A stretch of 19,186 nucleotides of DNA from Acidisphaera sp035272265 (GTDB lineage Bacteria > Pseudomonadota > Alphaproteobacteria > Acetobacterales > Acetobacteraceae), in contig DATEQV010000343.1 of the NCBI GenBank assembly GCA_035272265.1, positions 1 through 19,186 of the forward strand. Reading direction: 5' to 3'. Shown piece by piece: positions 1-7,743 of this stretch. The notes under the pieces are model-generated. The model did not search any database, was not told the origin of the DNA, and saw only the letters and a list, made by a program, of their open reading frames with translations. Position numbers and translations under genes: made by a program. The first letter of the stretch is position 1. Each line of letters begins with the position of its first letter.

Positions 1-245
1 TTGCGTTGCTGCGAGCCCGGCTTCCCTCCCTTGGCGCCGTCGTCCTGGGCGCCGTCGGCGTGCTCGTCTTCTTCGCTGGGGCCGTGCCGGTCGGGGCTCG
101 GGCGGGTGGTCTGGTCCTGTTCCTCGTCCTCGCGGAGGTCGCCCGGCCTGGTGTCCGCGCGCGCGTCGTCGATAGGCTCGCCGGGCACGGGCTCGCCGGC
201 GGGAGGCCTGTGCCGCCGGTCGGCTACGTCGATGCCGTCCGCCAT
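1..245 (-). CDS. Possible N-terminus of a hydrophilic, probably disordered protein (runs off left edge)
   Basis: A minus-strand frame opens with ATG at 245 and stays open to the window edge (81 codons). A GGGGAG Shine-Dalgarno-like stretch lies about nine bases upstream of the ATG. The peptide is rich in Asp, Glu, Arg and Pro with no hydrophobic stretch, like the acidic cytoplasmic leader of some membrane-anchored proteins. It would follow the ABC exporter gene on the same strand. The opposite strand also has an open frame (to the stop at 273-275) encoding a hydrophobic peptide with two possible membrane segments. In such GC-rich DNA one of the two is the mirror of the other. First- and third-position GC differ little between the frames and only slightly favour the minus strand. 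Function not recognised. Confidence 0.35.
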   Translation of the reverse strand, partial: MADGIDVADRRHRPPAGEPVPGEPIDDARADTRPGDLREDEEQDQTTRPSPDRHGPSEEDEHADGAQDDGAKGGKPGSQQR

Positions 246-298
246 GTCGTGACGCTCCCCGAAATCCCCCGCTGATCACGCAATTGCCGGACGCAACA

Positions 299-321
299 TG
301 CGGTTGCTGGACGAAACCGCA
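299..321. terminator. Weak stem-loop downstream of the ABC exporter gene
   Basis: TGCGGTT (299-305) pairs with AACCGCA (315-321) around a nine-base loop, in the gap between the exporter stop at 358 and the left-edge gene. There is no T-run on either side, so a Rho-independent terminator is only a possibility. The same stretch carries the 10-bp direct repeat TTGCYGGACG (284-293 and 304-313), so the hairpin could be incidental. Confidence 0.25.
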
Positions 322-357
322 TCATCAAAGTGCCGCGAGGCATGACAGGCAACCGCC

Positions 358-2139
358 TCACACCACCAGCGCCTGGCTGCGGACCAGCCTGGAATAAAGG
401 CCGTCGTGCTCGGTCAGTTCCGCGTGCGTGCCCTGCTCGACCGCACGGCCATGGTCCATCACCACGACCAGGTCGGCGTCGCGCACGGTGGACAGGCGAT
501 GCGCGATCACGATCGTCGTGCGGCCCTGCCGCAAGTGGGCGAGCGCCAGCTGAACCGCCGCCTCGTTCTCGGTGTCCAGCGCGCTCGTCGCCTCGTCGAG
601 CAGCAGGATGCGGGGGTTGCGCAGCAGCGCGCGGGCCAGCGAGACGCGCTGGCGCTGCCCGCCCGACAGCCTCTGCCCGCCCGGGCCGACGCGGGTGTTG
701 TAGCCGTCCGGCAATGCCGCGATGAACGTGTGCGCGGCAGCGGCCTCAGCGGCGGCCATCACTTCGTCCTCGGACGCGCCGGGACGGCCCATGCGGATGT
801 TGGCCGCCACCGTGTCGTCGAACAGCAACGTGTCCTGGCCGACATAGGCGATGGCGTCGCGCAGGCTGGCGAAGGTCAGGTCGCGCACGTCGGCGCCGTC
901 GATCGTCACCGCGCCGGAAAACACGTCGTGCAGGCGGGGGATCAGCGTCAGCGCCGTCGACTTGCCGGCGCCTGACGGGCCGACCAGCGCGACCGTCGTG
1001 CCGGGTGCGGCGATGAAGCTCAGCCCGTCCACGCCGATCCGCCCGTCCGGATAGACGAAGCGCACCTCGTCGAACACGACGCGCCCGGCGCCGGGGGGCA
1101 GCTTCCGTGCGTCGCCGCGCTCGAGGATGTGCGGGCGTTCGTCGACCAGGCGGAAGACGCGGGCGAGGCCGGCGAGGCCTTCCTGCACCGCGGCGTTCAG
1201 CGAACCCAGCGCCCGCAACGGGCGCGCCGCGATCAGCAGGGCGGCGACGAAGCCGGTGAAATTGCCGACCTCGTTGCCGACCGAGTTGCCGTCACCGACC
1301 GCTGCCCGCCAGCCGGCGAAACCGATGACGGCGGCGATCGCGGCACCGCCCAGCACCTCCAGCACCGGATCGACGCGCGCGCGGTTGCGGGCCATGCCCA
1401 GCAGGGCACGGTACAGGTGCTGGAACGCCGCCTCGGCGCGCCTGGTCTCCGACGCCTCCAGCCGGTAGGCGCGCACCGTGCGGGCCTGGGAGAAGCTTTC
1501 GTTGAGCAGCGCGGCCGTCTCGCCCATGCGCTCCTGCATGCCGCCGGAGGCGCGGCGGATGCGCCGGCCGATGCGCTCGATCGGCAGGCCGGCGATCGGG
1601 TACAGCACCGCCGCGATCAGCGACAGCAGCCAGTCGAGGTAGATCATCGAGGCGACCAGCCCGACCACGGTGATGGAATCCGCCAGCCCGTTGACCGCCC
1701 GCGTCAGCGCCTCGCGGATGACGGTCGCGTCGGTGGTGAAGCGCTGGGCGAGCGCGGCCGGGGCCTCGCGCTCCATCCGCGCGAGGTCGGCGTGCACGAC
1801 GTGGTCGAACATCCGCCCCTGCAGGCCGCGGATGGTCATCAGCACGACGCGCTGGACCTCGAGGTTCTGGACGAACTGCGAGATCGCCTTGACCGAGGTG
1901 ACCGCGATCACCAGGACGGGAAGCTGGTAGAGGATGCGCTGGTCGCGCTTCTCGAACATCCCGAAGGCGTGCTGGATCAGCACCGGGTAGAGGGCGGTGG
2001 TGCCCGCCATGACGGCCGTGCTGACCAGGATCAGCGCGAGCCGCCCGCGGTGGTGGCGCACGTGCTCGCGCCAAAGCCGCCCGAGCAGGACGAAGGTACG
2101 TTCGTCGCGCGGCAGGGCGGCGGTTGTGCTGGCATCCAT
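358..2139 (-). CDS. MsbA-type ABC exporter, fused permease and ATPase
   Basis: This is a half-transporter of 593 aa. The N-terminal exporter membrane domain (about residues 30-330, several hydrophobic spans) is followed by a nucleotide-binding domain with Walker A GPSGAGKST (387-395), signature LSGGQRQR (from 491), Walker B ILLLDE (511-516) and the switch His in AHRLST (H547). It would act as a homodimer in the inner membrane, exporting a lipid or other hydrophobic substrate using ATP. MsbA-like lipid flipping is the family's best-known role, but the substrate cannot be read from sequence. An upstream in-frame ATG at 2226 would overlap cca by more than 70 bases and add an Arg-rich leader unlike the family, so ATG 2139 was chosen. 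It starts 13 bases after the cca stop and is the last gene of the NUDIX-cca-exporter operon. Confidence 0.92.
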   Translation of the reverse strand: MDASTTAALPRDERTFVLLGRLWREHVRHHRGRLALILVSTAVMAGTTALYPVLIQHAFGMFEKRDQRILYQLPVLVIAVTSVKAISQFVQNLEVQRVVLMTIRGLQGRMFDHVVHADLARMEREAPAALAQRFTTDATVIREALTRAVNGLADSITVVGLVASMIYLDWLLSLIAAVLYPIAGLPIERIGRRIRRASGGMQERMGETAALLNESFSQARTVRAYRLEASETRRAEAAFQHLYRALLGMARNRARVDPVLEVLGGAAIAAVIGFAGWRAAVGDGNSVGNEVGNFTGFVAALLIAARPLRALGSLNAAVQEGLAGLARVFRLVDERPHILERGDARKLPPGAGRVVFDEVRFVYPDGRIGVDGLSFIAAPGTTVALVGPSGAGKSTALTLIPRLHDVFSGAVTIDGADVRDLTFASLRDAIAYVGQDTLLFDDTVAANIRMGRPGASEDEVMAAAEAAAAHTFIAALPDGYNTRVGPGGQRLSGGQRQRVSLARALLRNPRILLLDEATSALDTENEAAVQLALAHLRQGRTTIVIAHRLSTVRDADLVVVMDHGRAVEQGTHAELTEHDGLYSRLVRSQALVV

Positions 2140-2152
2140 GGCCGCCGGTCTA

Positions 2153-3328
2153 TCAGCGCCCCTGGCGCAGAGCCAGTTGGCGGGCCAGCTCGGCCGTGCA
2201 TGCCTGGGCGTCCGCCTGACAGCCATCGTCGAGCCACCACGCGCGGACGGCCCGCAGCGCCTCGCCCACCGCAGGTCCCGGCGGGATGCCGAGCGCCACC
2301 ACGTCGCGGCCGGAGAGCGGAAAGACGGGCTGCGGCATGGCGGCGAGGCGGGCCCGCAGCGATCCCCAGTCCGGACCGCCGCCGCCGTGCAGCCAGCTGC
2401 GGCCGATCAGGATGTCGGCCGGGGTGTCGGCGAGCGCCCTGCGCAACGCAGCGTCGTCCGAGTCGGGCCGGGGCACGGCCGTGTCCCGCAACGCCGCGAG
2501 TCGGTCGCGCTCGTCGTTCGACAGACGCAGGCGGTCGGCGAGGTCGTCCGGGCCCCCTTGCGCCAACGCCGCCAGCCGCAACAGCGGGTCGGCGGGCGCG
2601 CCGGACGCGACCAGGGCGGCCAGCGCGGCGGGGTCGGCGCCCCCCGGCAGCACCGCGGCGAGCACGCCGAGTTCCGCCATCAGGGCGACGGCTCGCATCG
2701 GGTCGGGCGCGGCGAGGATGCGCTTGAGTTCGCTCCACACCCGCTCCGGCGAAAGGATCGACAGGCCCGAAACGCCCGCGGCGATGGCGGCCCCGGCGTC
2801 GGGGTCCGGGTCGCCGGTGCCGTAGCGGGCCCAAAAGCGGAAGAAGCGCAGGATGCGCAGGTAGTCCTCGGCGATGCGCCGGGCTGCCTCGCCGACGAAG
2901 CGGACGCGGCCGGCGCGCAGGTCGTCCGCACCGCCGAAGTAGTCGTACAGCGTGCCGTCCGGCGCCATGGACATGGCGTTGATGGTGAAGTCGCGCCGCG
3001 CCGCGTCCTCCTTCCAGTCACGGGTGAACGCCACCGTGGCGTGGCGGCCGTCGGTCGCCTCGTCGCGGCGCAGGGTGGTGATCTCGATCGGTCCGCTCGC
3101 GGTGACTGCGGTGACGGTGCCGTGGTCGATGCCCGTGGGCACCGCGCGGATGCCGGCCCGTTCCAGCCGCTCGGCCACCTCGTGGGGGGGCAGCGGTGTG
3201 GCGAGGTCGACGTCCGCCACCTTCCGTCCCGCCAGCGCATCGCGCACCGCGCCGCCGACGACCCGCGCGTCGGGGATGGCCGCCAGCACCGCGCCCAGGC
3301 CGGGGTCCTGCAGGAAGGCCGGCGGCAT
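2153..3328 (-). CDS. cca: CCA-adding enzyme (tRNA nucleotidyltransferase, class II)
   Basis: A class II nucleotidyltransferase of 391 aa that adds or repairs the 3'-CCA end of tRNAs in the cytoplasm. The poly(A)-polymerase-type head carries GGAVRD (25-30) and the metal-binding DVD pair (D39, D41). RRDFT (111-115) and EDYLRILRFFRF (154-165) are hallmark motifs of the family. The C-terminal half is helical, as expected, and the length is typical of alphaproteobacterial members. Its ATG overlaps the TGA of the NUDIX gene by one base (TGATG), with a GAGG ribosome site inside the upstream gene, which implies translational coupling. The open frame extends much further upstream, but that part is the antisense-like out-of-frame reading of the NUDIX gene. 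Bacteria that encode CCA in their tRNA genes use it mainly for repair. Confidence 0.95.
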   Translation of the reverse strand: MPPAFLQDPGLGAVLAAIPDARVVGGAVRDALAGRKVADVDLATPLPPHEVAERLERAGIRAVPTGIDHGTVTAVTASGPIEITTLRRDEATDGRHATVAFTRDWKEDAARRDFTINAMSMAPDGTLYDYFGGADDLRAGRVRFVGEAARRIAEDYLRILRFFRFWARYGTGDPDPDAGAAIAAGVSGLSILSPERVWSELKRILAAPDPMRAVALMAELGVLAAVLPGGADPAALAALVASGAPADPLLRLAALAQGGPDDLADRLRLSNDERDRLAALRDTAVPRPDSDDAALRRALADTPADILIGRSWLHGGGGPDWGSLRARLAAMPQPVFPLSGRDVVALGIPPGPAVGEALRAVRAWWLDDGCQADAQACTAELARQLALRQGR

Positions 3329-3930
3329 CAGCCCTCGCGTCGCAGCAGTTCGGCGAGGTGGACAAGGATCGCCGCCGTGGCGCCCCAGATGTAATGCTCG
3401 GGATGCGGCCAAACCCAGAACTCCCGCCAGCGTCCCCGGTAGTGGGCGCGTCGCTTTTGCGGCGCCCGCGGGTCCATCAGGACCGACATCGGCAGCTCGA
3501 ACACGGCGTCCACCTCGTCCGGCGCGGGCGTGTAGGTCAGGCCCGGCGGCACAAGCCCGACGATGGGCGTGATGCGGTAGCCGGTGCCGGTGACGTAGTC
3601 CGGCATGGTACGCACCACCTCCACGTTCGCGGGATCGAGGCCGATCTCCTCCTTCGCCTCGCGCAGCGCCGCGGCGCGAGCGTCGGCGTCGGTGGGGTCG
3701 ATACGACCGCCGGGGAAGCTGACCTGGCCGGCATGCGCGCTGAGGCCCGCGTGGCGCTTGGTCAGCAGCACGCTCGGCGCGGGCCCGGTGATCAGCGGCA
3801 CCAGCACGGCGGCCGGCCACACCGTCCCGTCCGTCAGGCCGGCGGCATCGGTCGACCGGAGCGGTGCGGCGATCTGCTCCGGCGCGGCCTCCCCGGCCGC
3901 GAGCCGCGCGCGCAGTTCGCTTTCTTCCAT
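3328..3930 (-). CDS. CoA pyrophosphatase, NUDIX hydrolase
   Basis: A 200-aa NUDIX hydrolase of the coenzyme A diphosphatase subgroup (NudL/PCD1-like), which cleaves CoA and CoA esters to 3',5'-ADP and phosphopantetheine derivatives. The subgroup signature is visible: LTKR (56-59), then LSAHAGQVSFPGG (63-75) leading into the Nudix box (74-98), with catalytic-box residues REAKEEIGL (E91, E94, E95). It is first of a three-gene operon with cca and the exporter, with the stop overlapping the cca start. The ATG at 3930 has no well-spaced Shine-Dalgarno; a GGAGGAGG stretch sits about 15 bases upstream of it, which is further than usual. The toxin-antitoxin region begins just upstream on the opposite strand, so the native promoter may have been altered or displaced. 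Confidence 0.93.
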   Translation of the reverse strand: MEESELRARLAAGEAAPEQIAAPLRSTDAAGLTDGTVWPAAVLVPLITGPAPSVLLTKRHAGLSAHAGQVSFPGGRIDPTDADARAAALREAKEEIGLDPANVEVVRTMPDYVTGTGYRITPIVGLVPPGLTYTPAPDEVDAVFELPMSVLMDPRAPQKRRAHYRGRWREFWVWPHPEHYIWGATAAILVHLAELLRREG

Positions 3931-3994
3931 GGCGTCCGGCCTAGACCTCCTCCGATGAGGCTACAACGTCAGGGTGGTGCTCGCGTATGCGGGT

Positions 3995-4025
3995 TGATAG
4001 CATGCTAGCGTCTTGCGGAGGTGAT
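3995..4025 (+). promoter_or_regulatory. Probable antitoxin operator and strong ribosome-binding site
   Basis: TGATAGCA (3995-4002) is followed immediately by the near inverted copy TGCTAGCG (4003-4010), centred on the perfect palindrome TAGCATGCTA (3998-4007). Inverted TGCTATCA-like half-sites are known operators of FitA/VapB ribbon-helix-helix antitoxins, so autoregulation here is a good inference. A near-perfect Shine-Dalgarno GGAGGTGAT (4017-4025) precedes the antitoxin ATG at 4028. No clear -35/-10 pair stands out. Confidence 0.5.
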
Positions 4026-4181
4026 CGATGGCAACATTAGTCATCCGGAACGTCGATGACTCGGTGCACGCGCGGCTCAAGGAGTTGGCGGCCTCTCACG
4101 GCCGGTCGATGGAGGAAGAGGCGCGCGTGCTTCTACGACAGGGCGTTGCGGCGGCACCCTTGGTGAAGCCGCTGCCGCTAG

Positions 4182-4344
4182 CAGCCTGTCGGAGTTAAGC
4201 ACAAACCACGAACAAATCGGAGATTTCTTTCGATACTTCGCGGTTCTGCACAACAAGAGAATTCGCGGTTCTGCACAACAAGAGAATCCGCCGGTGGCCG
4301 TTGGCGACATATTCATCCGCAAAACTGCTAACTCCGACAGGCTG
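4182..4344. mobile_element. 163-bp MITE-like non-autonomous insertion element with CTAG target duplication
   Basis: The ends are perfect 16-bp terminal inverted repeats, CAGCCTGTCGGAGTTA at 4182-4197 and its reverse complement at 4329-4344. Each is flanked by CTAG (4178-4181 and 4345-4348), read as a 4-bp target duplication; because CTAG is palindromic, it could also be counted as part of a 20-bp repeat. The element is visibly richer in A+T than its surroundings and has no transposase gene. A minus-strand reading frame runs through part of it and stops with a TAA inside the left repeat, as at the end of many transposase genes. This suggests the element derives from the terminus of a full insertion sequence, which would have to supply transposase in trans. 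The parent IS family cannot be assigned from sequence alone. Confidence 0.85.
4237..4286. repeat. Perfect 25-bp tandem duplication inside the MITE-like element
   Basis: Two identical adjacent 25-bp units (4237-4261 and 4262-4286) beginning TTCGCGGTTCTGCACAA lie in the middle of the inserted element. They are direct, contiguous and only two in number, so they are not a CRISPR array. The duplication probably arose by slippage or unequal exchange within the element and could vary between copies. Confidence 0.9.
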
Positions 4345-4464
4345 CTAGGCGACGCCATTCGCGCCATTGTCGAGCCGCTCGGTGGCCTCGAGCTTCCGGA
4401 GATTCCTCGCGAGCCGCCCTGGGGACCCACCTGACTTCTCGGGTCCCGAGTGGGACGAGGCTCG

Positions 4465-4890
4465 GTGATCGTTCTCGATACCAACGTCGTTTCAGAACTC
4501 GTCAAACCGCAACCTGATCCCGCGGTCCGCGCTTGGGTGAACGGACGGCCGGCGGAGACGATGTTCGTCACCGCCATCACCGAGGCCGAGATGCTTTTCG
4601 GGGTGAGCCTGATGGCCGACGGCCGCCGACGCAACGCTCTCCGGCTCGGCATTCTCACTGTGTTCGGCACCGTGTTCGCTAGCCGTATTCTGCCGTTCGA
4701 CAGCGCGGCGGCGACCGAGTACGGGGACTGGGCTGCGGACCGTCGCCGGAAAGGACGGCCTGTCGGGATTGCCGACTTGCAGATCGCGGCGATCGCGCGG
4801 GTGCGCGGTGCAACGACAATCGCAACCCGCAACGCGAAAGATTTCGGTGATTGCGGGATCCCCGTAGCCGATCCGTGGTTGGGTCCGTAG
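4465..4890 (+). CDS. FitB/VapC-type PIN-domain ribonuclease toxin
   Basis: A 141-aa PIN-domain protein predicted to be a Mg2+-dependent endoribonuclease toxin. It opens with IVLDTNVVSE and carries the acidic active-site set at D5, E42 (TEAEMLFG), D104 (GIADLQIAA) and D126 in TRNAKDF, so the catalytic site looks complete. Length fits FitB-like VapC toxins. GTG 4465 was chosen because family members start at the first PIN strand and a GAGG lies just upstream. A GTG at 4450 would add five residues without a better ribosome site. It begins 30 bases after the end of the antitoxin tail and would be cotranscribed. Because that antitoxin gene is interrupted, the toxin may be poorly expressed, tolerated, or neutralised by a homologous antitoxin elsewhere. 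No frameshift or stop was seen in it. Confidence 0.9.
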   Translation: MIVLDTNVVSELVKPQPDPAVRAWVNGRPAETMFVTAITEAEMLFGVSLMADGRRRNALRLGILTVFGTVFASRILPFDSAAATEYGDWAADRRRKGRPVGIADLQIAAIARVRGATTIATRNAKDFGDCGIPVADPWLGP

Positions 4891-4910
4891 CCGCGCCCGC
4901 ACTCACATCG

Positions 4911-4991
4911 TCAACGTAGTGCGTACACCGCGATCTCGATCAGCAGCGTGGGTCCGCCGACCAGCGTCAGCGCGACGTCACGCGAGGCCAT
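4911..4991 (-). pseudogene. 5' remnant of a metallo-beta-lactamase-fold hydrolase gene
   Basis: The ATG at 4991 follows the DUF1285 stop directly (TGAATG), a normal arrangement for a coupled downstream gene. The 26-codon frame begins MASRDVALTLVGGPTLLIEI, which resembles the first strands of UlaG-like MBL-fold hydrolases (typically ...VTLIGGPTALIEIGG...LTDPTFDP). It then becomes unrelated sequence and stops at TGA 4911-4913. The HxHxDH metal-binding region is absent. The most economical reading is that the rest of the gene was lost when the toxin-antitoxin segment arrived. The match is from memory of the family and the remnant is short, so a chance small ORF cannot be excluded. Confidence 0.5.
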
Positions 4992-5648
4992 TCAGCCCTC
5001 GCAGTGCGGCACTTCACCGAGCGGGAAGAACTTGCCGCGGCTCCAGACGCCGAGCATCCGTTTGCAGCCGACCCACTCCGGCACGGCTAGCGCTACCAAC
5101 TCATAATAGACCGCCCGGCAGATGCGCGCCTCGACGCGCAGCTGACCGTCGCCGTCGCGCAGATGGATGTAGGGCGTCGGCTCGCAGGTCAGCAGGTCAT
5201 GCGCGATGCGGATCGGATGGTCCGGTCCCGCGGTGACCACCTCGTCGACGTTGGTGCGGAAGCTGAGCACCTGGTTGCGCCCGTCGCCGCTCCAGTCCAG
5301 CTCGACCGCCAGGAAGGGCGCGTCCTCGACCTCGATGCGGCCGCGTTCGACCGGTGTCTCGAGATACCAGGACCCGTCGGCGGCGCGCTTCAATACGCTG
5401 GCGAACAGGCAGACCAGCTCCTTCCGGCCGATCGGGCTGCCGCGATAGAGCCACGTGCCGTCGCGTTTGATCAGGAACGGCAGGTTGCCGCAGTCCACTT
5501 GACGCGGGCGCGGCCGGCCGGACTTGCCGCCGGGCGGGAAGGCGACCGTCTCTCCGCGGTCCTCCGGCACGGCGCGTGCGTGTCGCACGCTCATGGAATC
5601 GGCCCGGCCTAACGCGGCGCGACTGCGCGAGATGCCTTGCTCGATCAC
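4992..5648 (-). CDS. DUF1285 family protein
   Basis: A 218-aa soluble protein of the DUF1285 family, conserved in Alphaproteobacteria and of unknown biochemical function. Family features are visible: a flexible N-terminus of about 55 residues, then CGNLPFLIKRDGTWLYRGSP, IGRKELVCLF, a 'TPVERGRIEVEDAPF' segment, FRTNVDEVVTAGPDHPIR and a C-terminal GVWSRGKFFPLG. GTG 5648 was chosen for a GGAG seven bases upstream. ATG 5594 is an alternative with a weaker site, and ATG 5726 would add a Pro/Arg-rich leader and cross the promoter. The gene diverges from the MoxR operon, a pairing seen in related genomes. It formerly may have been followed by an MBL-fold gene. Confidence 0.88.
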   Translation of the reverse strand: MIEQGISRSRAALGRADSMSVRHARAVPEDRGETVAFPPGGKSGRPRPRQVDCGNLPFLIKRDGTWLYRGSPIGRKELVCLFASVLKRAADGSWYLETPVERGRIEVEDAPFLAVELDWSGDGRNQVLSFRTNVDEVVTAGPDHPIRIAHDLLTCEPTPYIHLRDGDGQLRVEARICRAVYYELVALAVPEWVGCKRMLGVWSRGKFFPLGEVPHCEG

Positions 5649-5687
5649 GACCGGTCTCCGACGTCTGCGCTTTTGCCTCGGGCCGCC

Positions 5688-5718
5688 ATATAGGTAGGCT
5701 GGTGTGGCAGGTGAAAGA
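5688..5718 (-). promoter_or_regulatory. Putative housekeeping promoter for the DUF1285 gene
   Basis: On the minus strand CTTTCAC (5718-5712) is followed, about 18 bases on, by CTATAT (5693-5688), a good match to the alphaproteobacterial -10 consensus and a fair one to the CTTGAC -35 box. Transcription would start near 5680, leaving a leader of about 30 bases to the GTG at 5648. An inverted repeat GCCGCC-ATC-GGCGGC (5720-5734) abuts it on the MoxR side. No equally good plus-strand promoter for moxR was found in the 114-base divergent gap. Confidence 0.4.
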
Positions 5719-5762
5719 GCCGCCATCGGCGGCGCGCACCGAAACAGGAAGGATGACCCTGC

Positions 5763-6828
<1,066 letters not shown>

Positions 6829-6836
<8 letters not shown>

Positions 6837-7743
6837 CGCCCAAAGGGACGCCCGCCGTCCCGTCGACCTCGCCCGCCGGGCGGAGGCGCTCGGCGCCAAC
6901 CTCCCGCCGCTGCTGGCCGAGGCGCAGCGCGTGGCCGCCACCGTCGCGCAGGGCGTGCACGGACGGCGGCGCGTGGGTCAGGGCGACAGCTTCTGGCAGT
7001 TCCGCCCATTCGTCACCGGCGATCCATTTGGCCGCATCGACTGGCGGCAATCCGCCAAATCCAGCCGCGCCTACATCCGCGAGACGGAATGGGAAGCGGC
7101 GCAGACGGTGCATCTGTGGCGCAACACCTCGGCCAGCATGCATTGGCGATCCAGCAGGCAGTGGCCGGAGAAGATCGCCCGCGCGGATCTGCTGTTGCTG
7201 GCGCTGGCGGCACTCCTGCTGCGCGGCGGCGAACGCGCGGCGCTGTTCGGCGAGCGCGCCGTCGCCGGCCGGTCGGGGCTTGACCGGCTCGCCGCCGCGC
7301 TGTCACGCGACGCGCCGCAGGATGCGACCCTCCCGCCCAATACCTCGCTGCCGCGCCATGCCCGCGTGGTGCTGATCGGCGACTTCCTCGCACCGCTGCC
7401 CGAGATCCGTACGGCGGTTTCGCGGCTGTCGGCCATTCCTGTCAGCGGCCACATCCTGCAGGTGCTCGATCCCGCCGAACTGGACCTGCCGTACCAGGGT
7501 CGGATGCGGTTCTTCGGCGTCCGCCGCGAGGGCGAGATGCTGATCCCTCGCGTGGAGAGCGTGCGCGATGCCTATGGCGCACGCATGCGCGCACAACAGG
7601 AAGGCATCGCCGCGATCTGCGCGGCGGCGGGCTGGAGCTTTGGCCAGCATCGCACCGACCACGCGCCGGAAACCGCCCTGCTTGCATTGTTCGCCGCACT
7701 TGGCCCGAAATCCGCTAGACCGGAACGCGAGCGCCTGTCGTGA
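6829..7743 (+). CDS. DUF58 domain protein (MoxR partner)
   Basis: A 304-aa soluble protein with the DUF58 signature at residues 45-78 (GRRRVGQGDSFWQFRPF, TGDPFGRIDWRQSAKS), followed by a vWA-like C-terminal half. DUF58 proteins are regular partners of MoxR ATPases; their direct role is unresolved. No other start codon precedes the conserved region at a sensible place, so the rare TTG at 6829, overlapping the moxR stop by eight bases, is the likely start, with translation coupled to moxR. No hydrophobic membrane span is obvious, unlike longer DUF58 proteins from other phyla, so it is probably cytoplasmic. A 51-base gap separates it from the next gene. Confidence 0.92.

Larger units (their letters stand above)
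4028..4434 (+). pseudogene. FitA/VapB-type antitoxin gene split by a MITE-like insertion
   Basis: The first 51 codons (4028-4180) encode a ribbon-helix-helix N-terminus, starting MATLVIRNVDD and containing HGRSMEEEARVLLR, typical of FitA-like antitoxins. The frame then enters an inserted element and stops at TAA 4196-4198, giving a 56-aa truncated product. The missing C-terminus resumes at 4348 (GDAIRAIVEPLGGLELPEIP...) and ends at TGA 4432-4434. Joining 4028-4181 to 4349-4434, as if the element and one CTAG copy were removed, restores one 79-aa frame of normal length. The lost tail is the segment that in FitAB-type complexes contacts the toxin, while the DNA-binding half remains. The tail could be re-expressed only through a weak in-frame GTG inside the element (4294). 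The truncated protein may still bind its operator but is unlikely to neutralise the toxin well. Confidence 0.85.

Noticed and set aside
6..275. Plus-strand hydrophobic open frame at the left edge
   Set aside because: Could be the C-terminus of a membrane protein, but it starts at the edge without evidence, and the mirror minus-strand frame has a ribosome site. The question stays open, so only the minus-strand version is listed, at low confidence.
2139..2226. Longer start for the ABC exporter at 2226
   Set aside because: It would overlap cca by over 70 bases and add an Arg/Pro-rich leader not typical of exporters.
1129..2727. Long plus-strand open frame opposite the ABC exporter and cca
   Set aside because: It is antisense to two genes with full sets of motifs, and its product is Arg/Gly/Ala low-complexity, as expected from GC-rich shadow frames.
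4237..4286. CRISPR-like repeat
   Set aside because: Only two 25-bp units, directly adjacent with no spacer, and located inside a transposon-like element.
4294..4434. Separate small gene starting at GTG 4294 in the MITE and running into the antitoxin tail
   Set aside because: The frame is open, but there is no convincing ribosome site, and its second half is explained as the severed antitoxin C-terminus.
3961..4920. Flanking direct repeats around the whole toxin-antitoxin segment
   Set aside because: Only a short CAACGT match (3963-3968 and 4912-4917) could be found, too little to claim a target duplication or attachment site.
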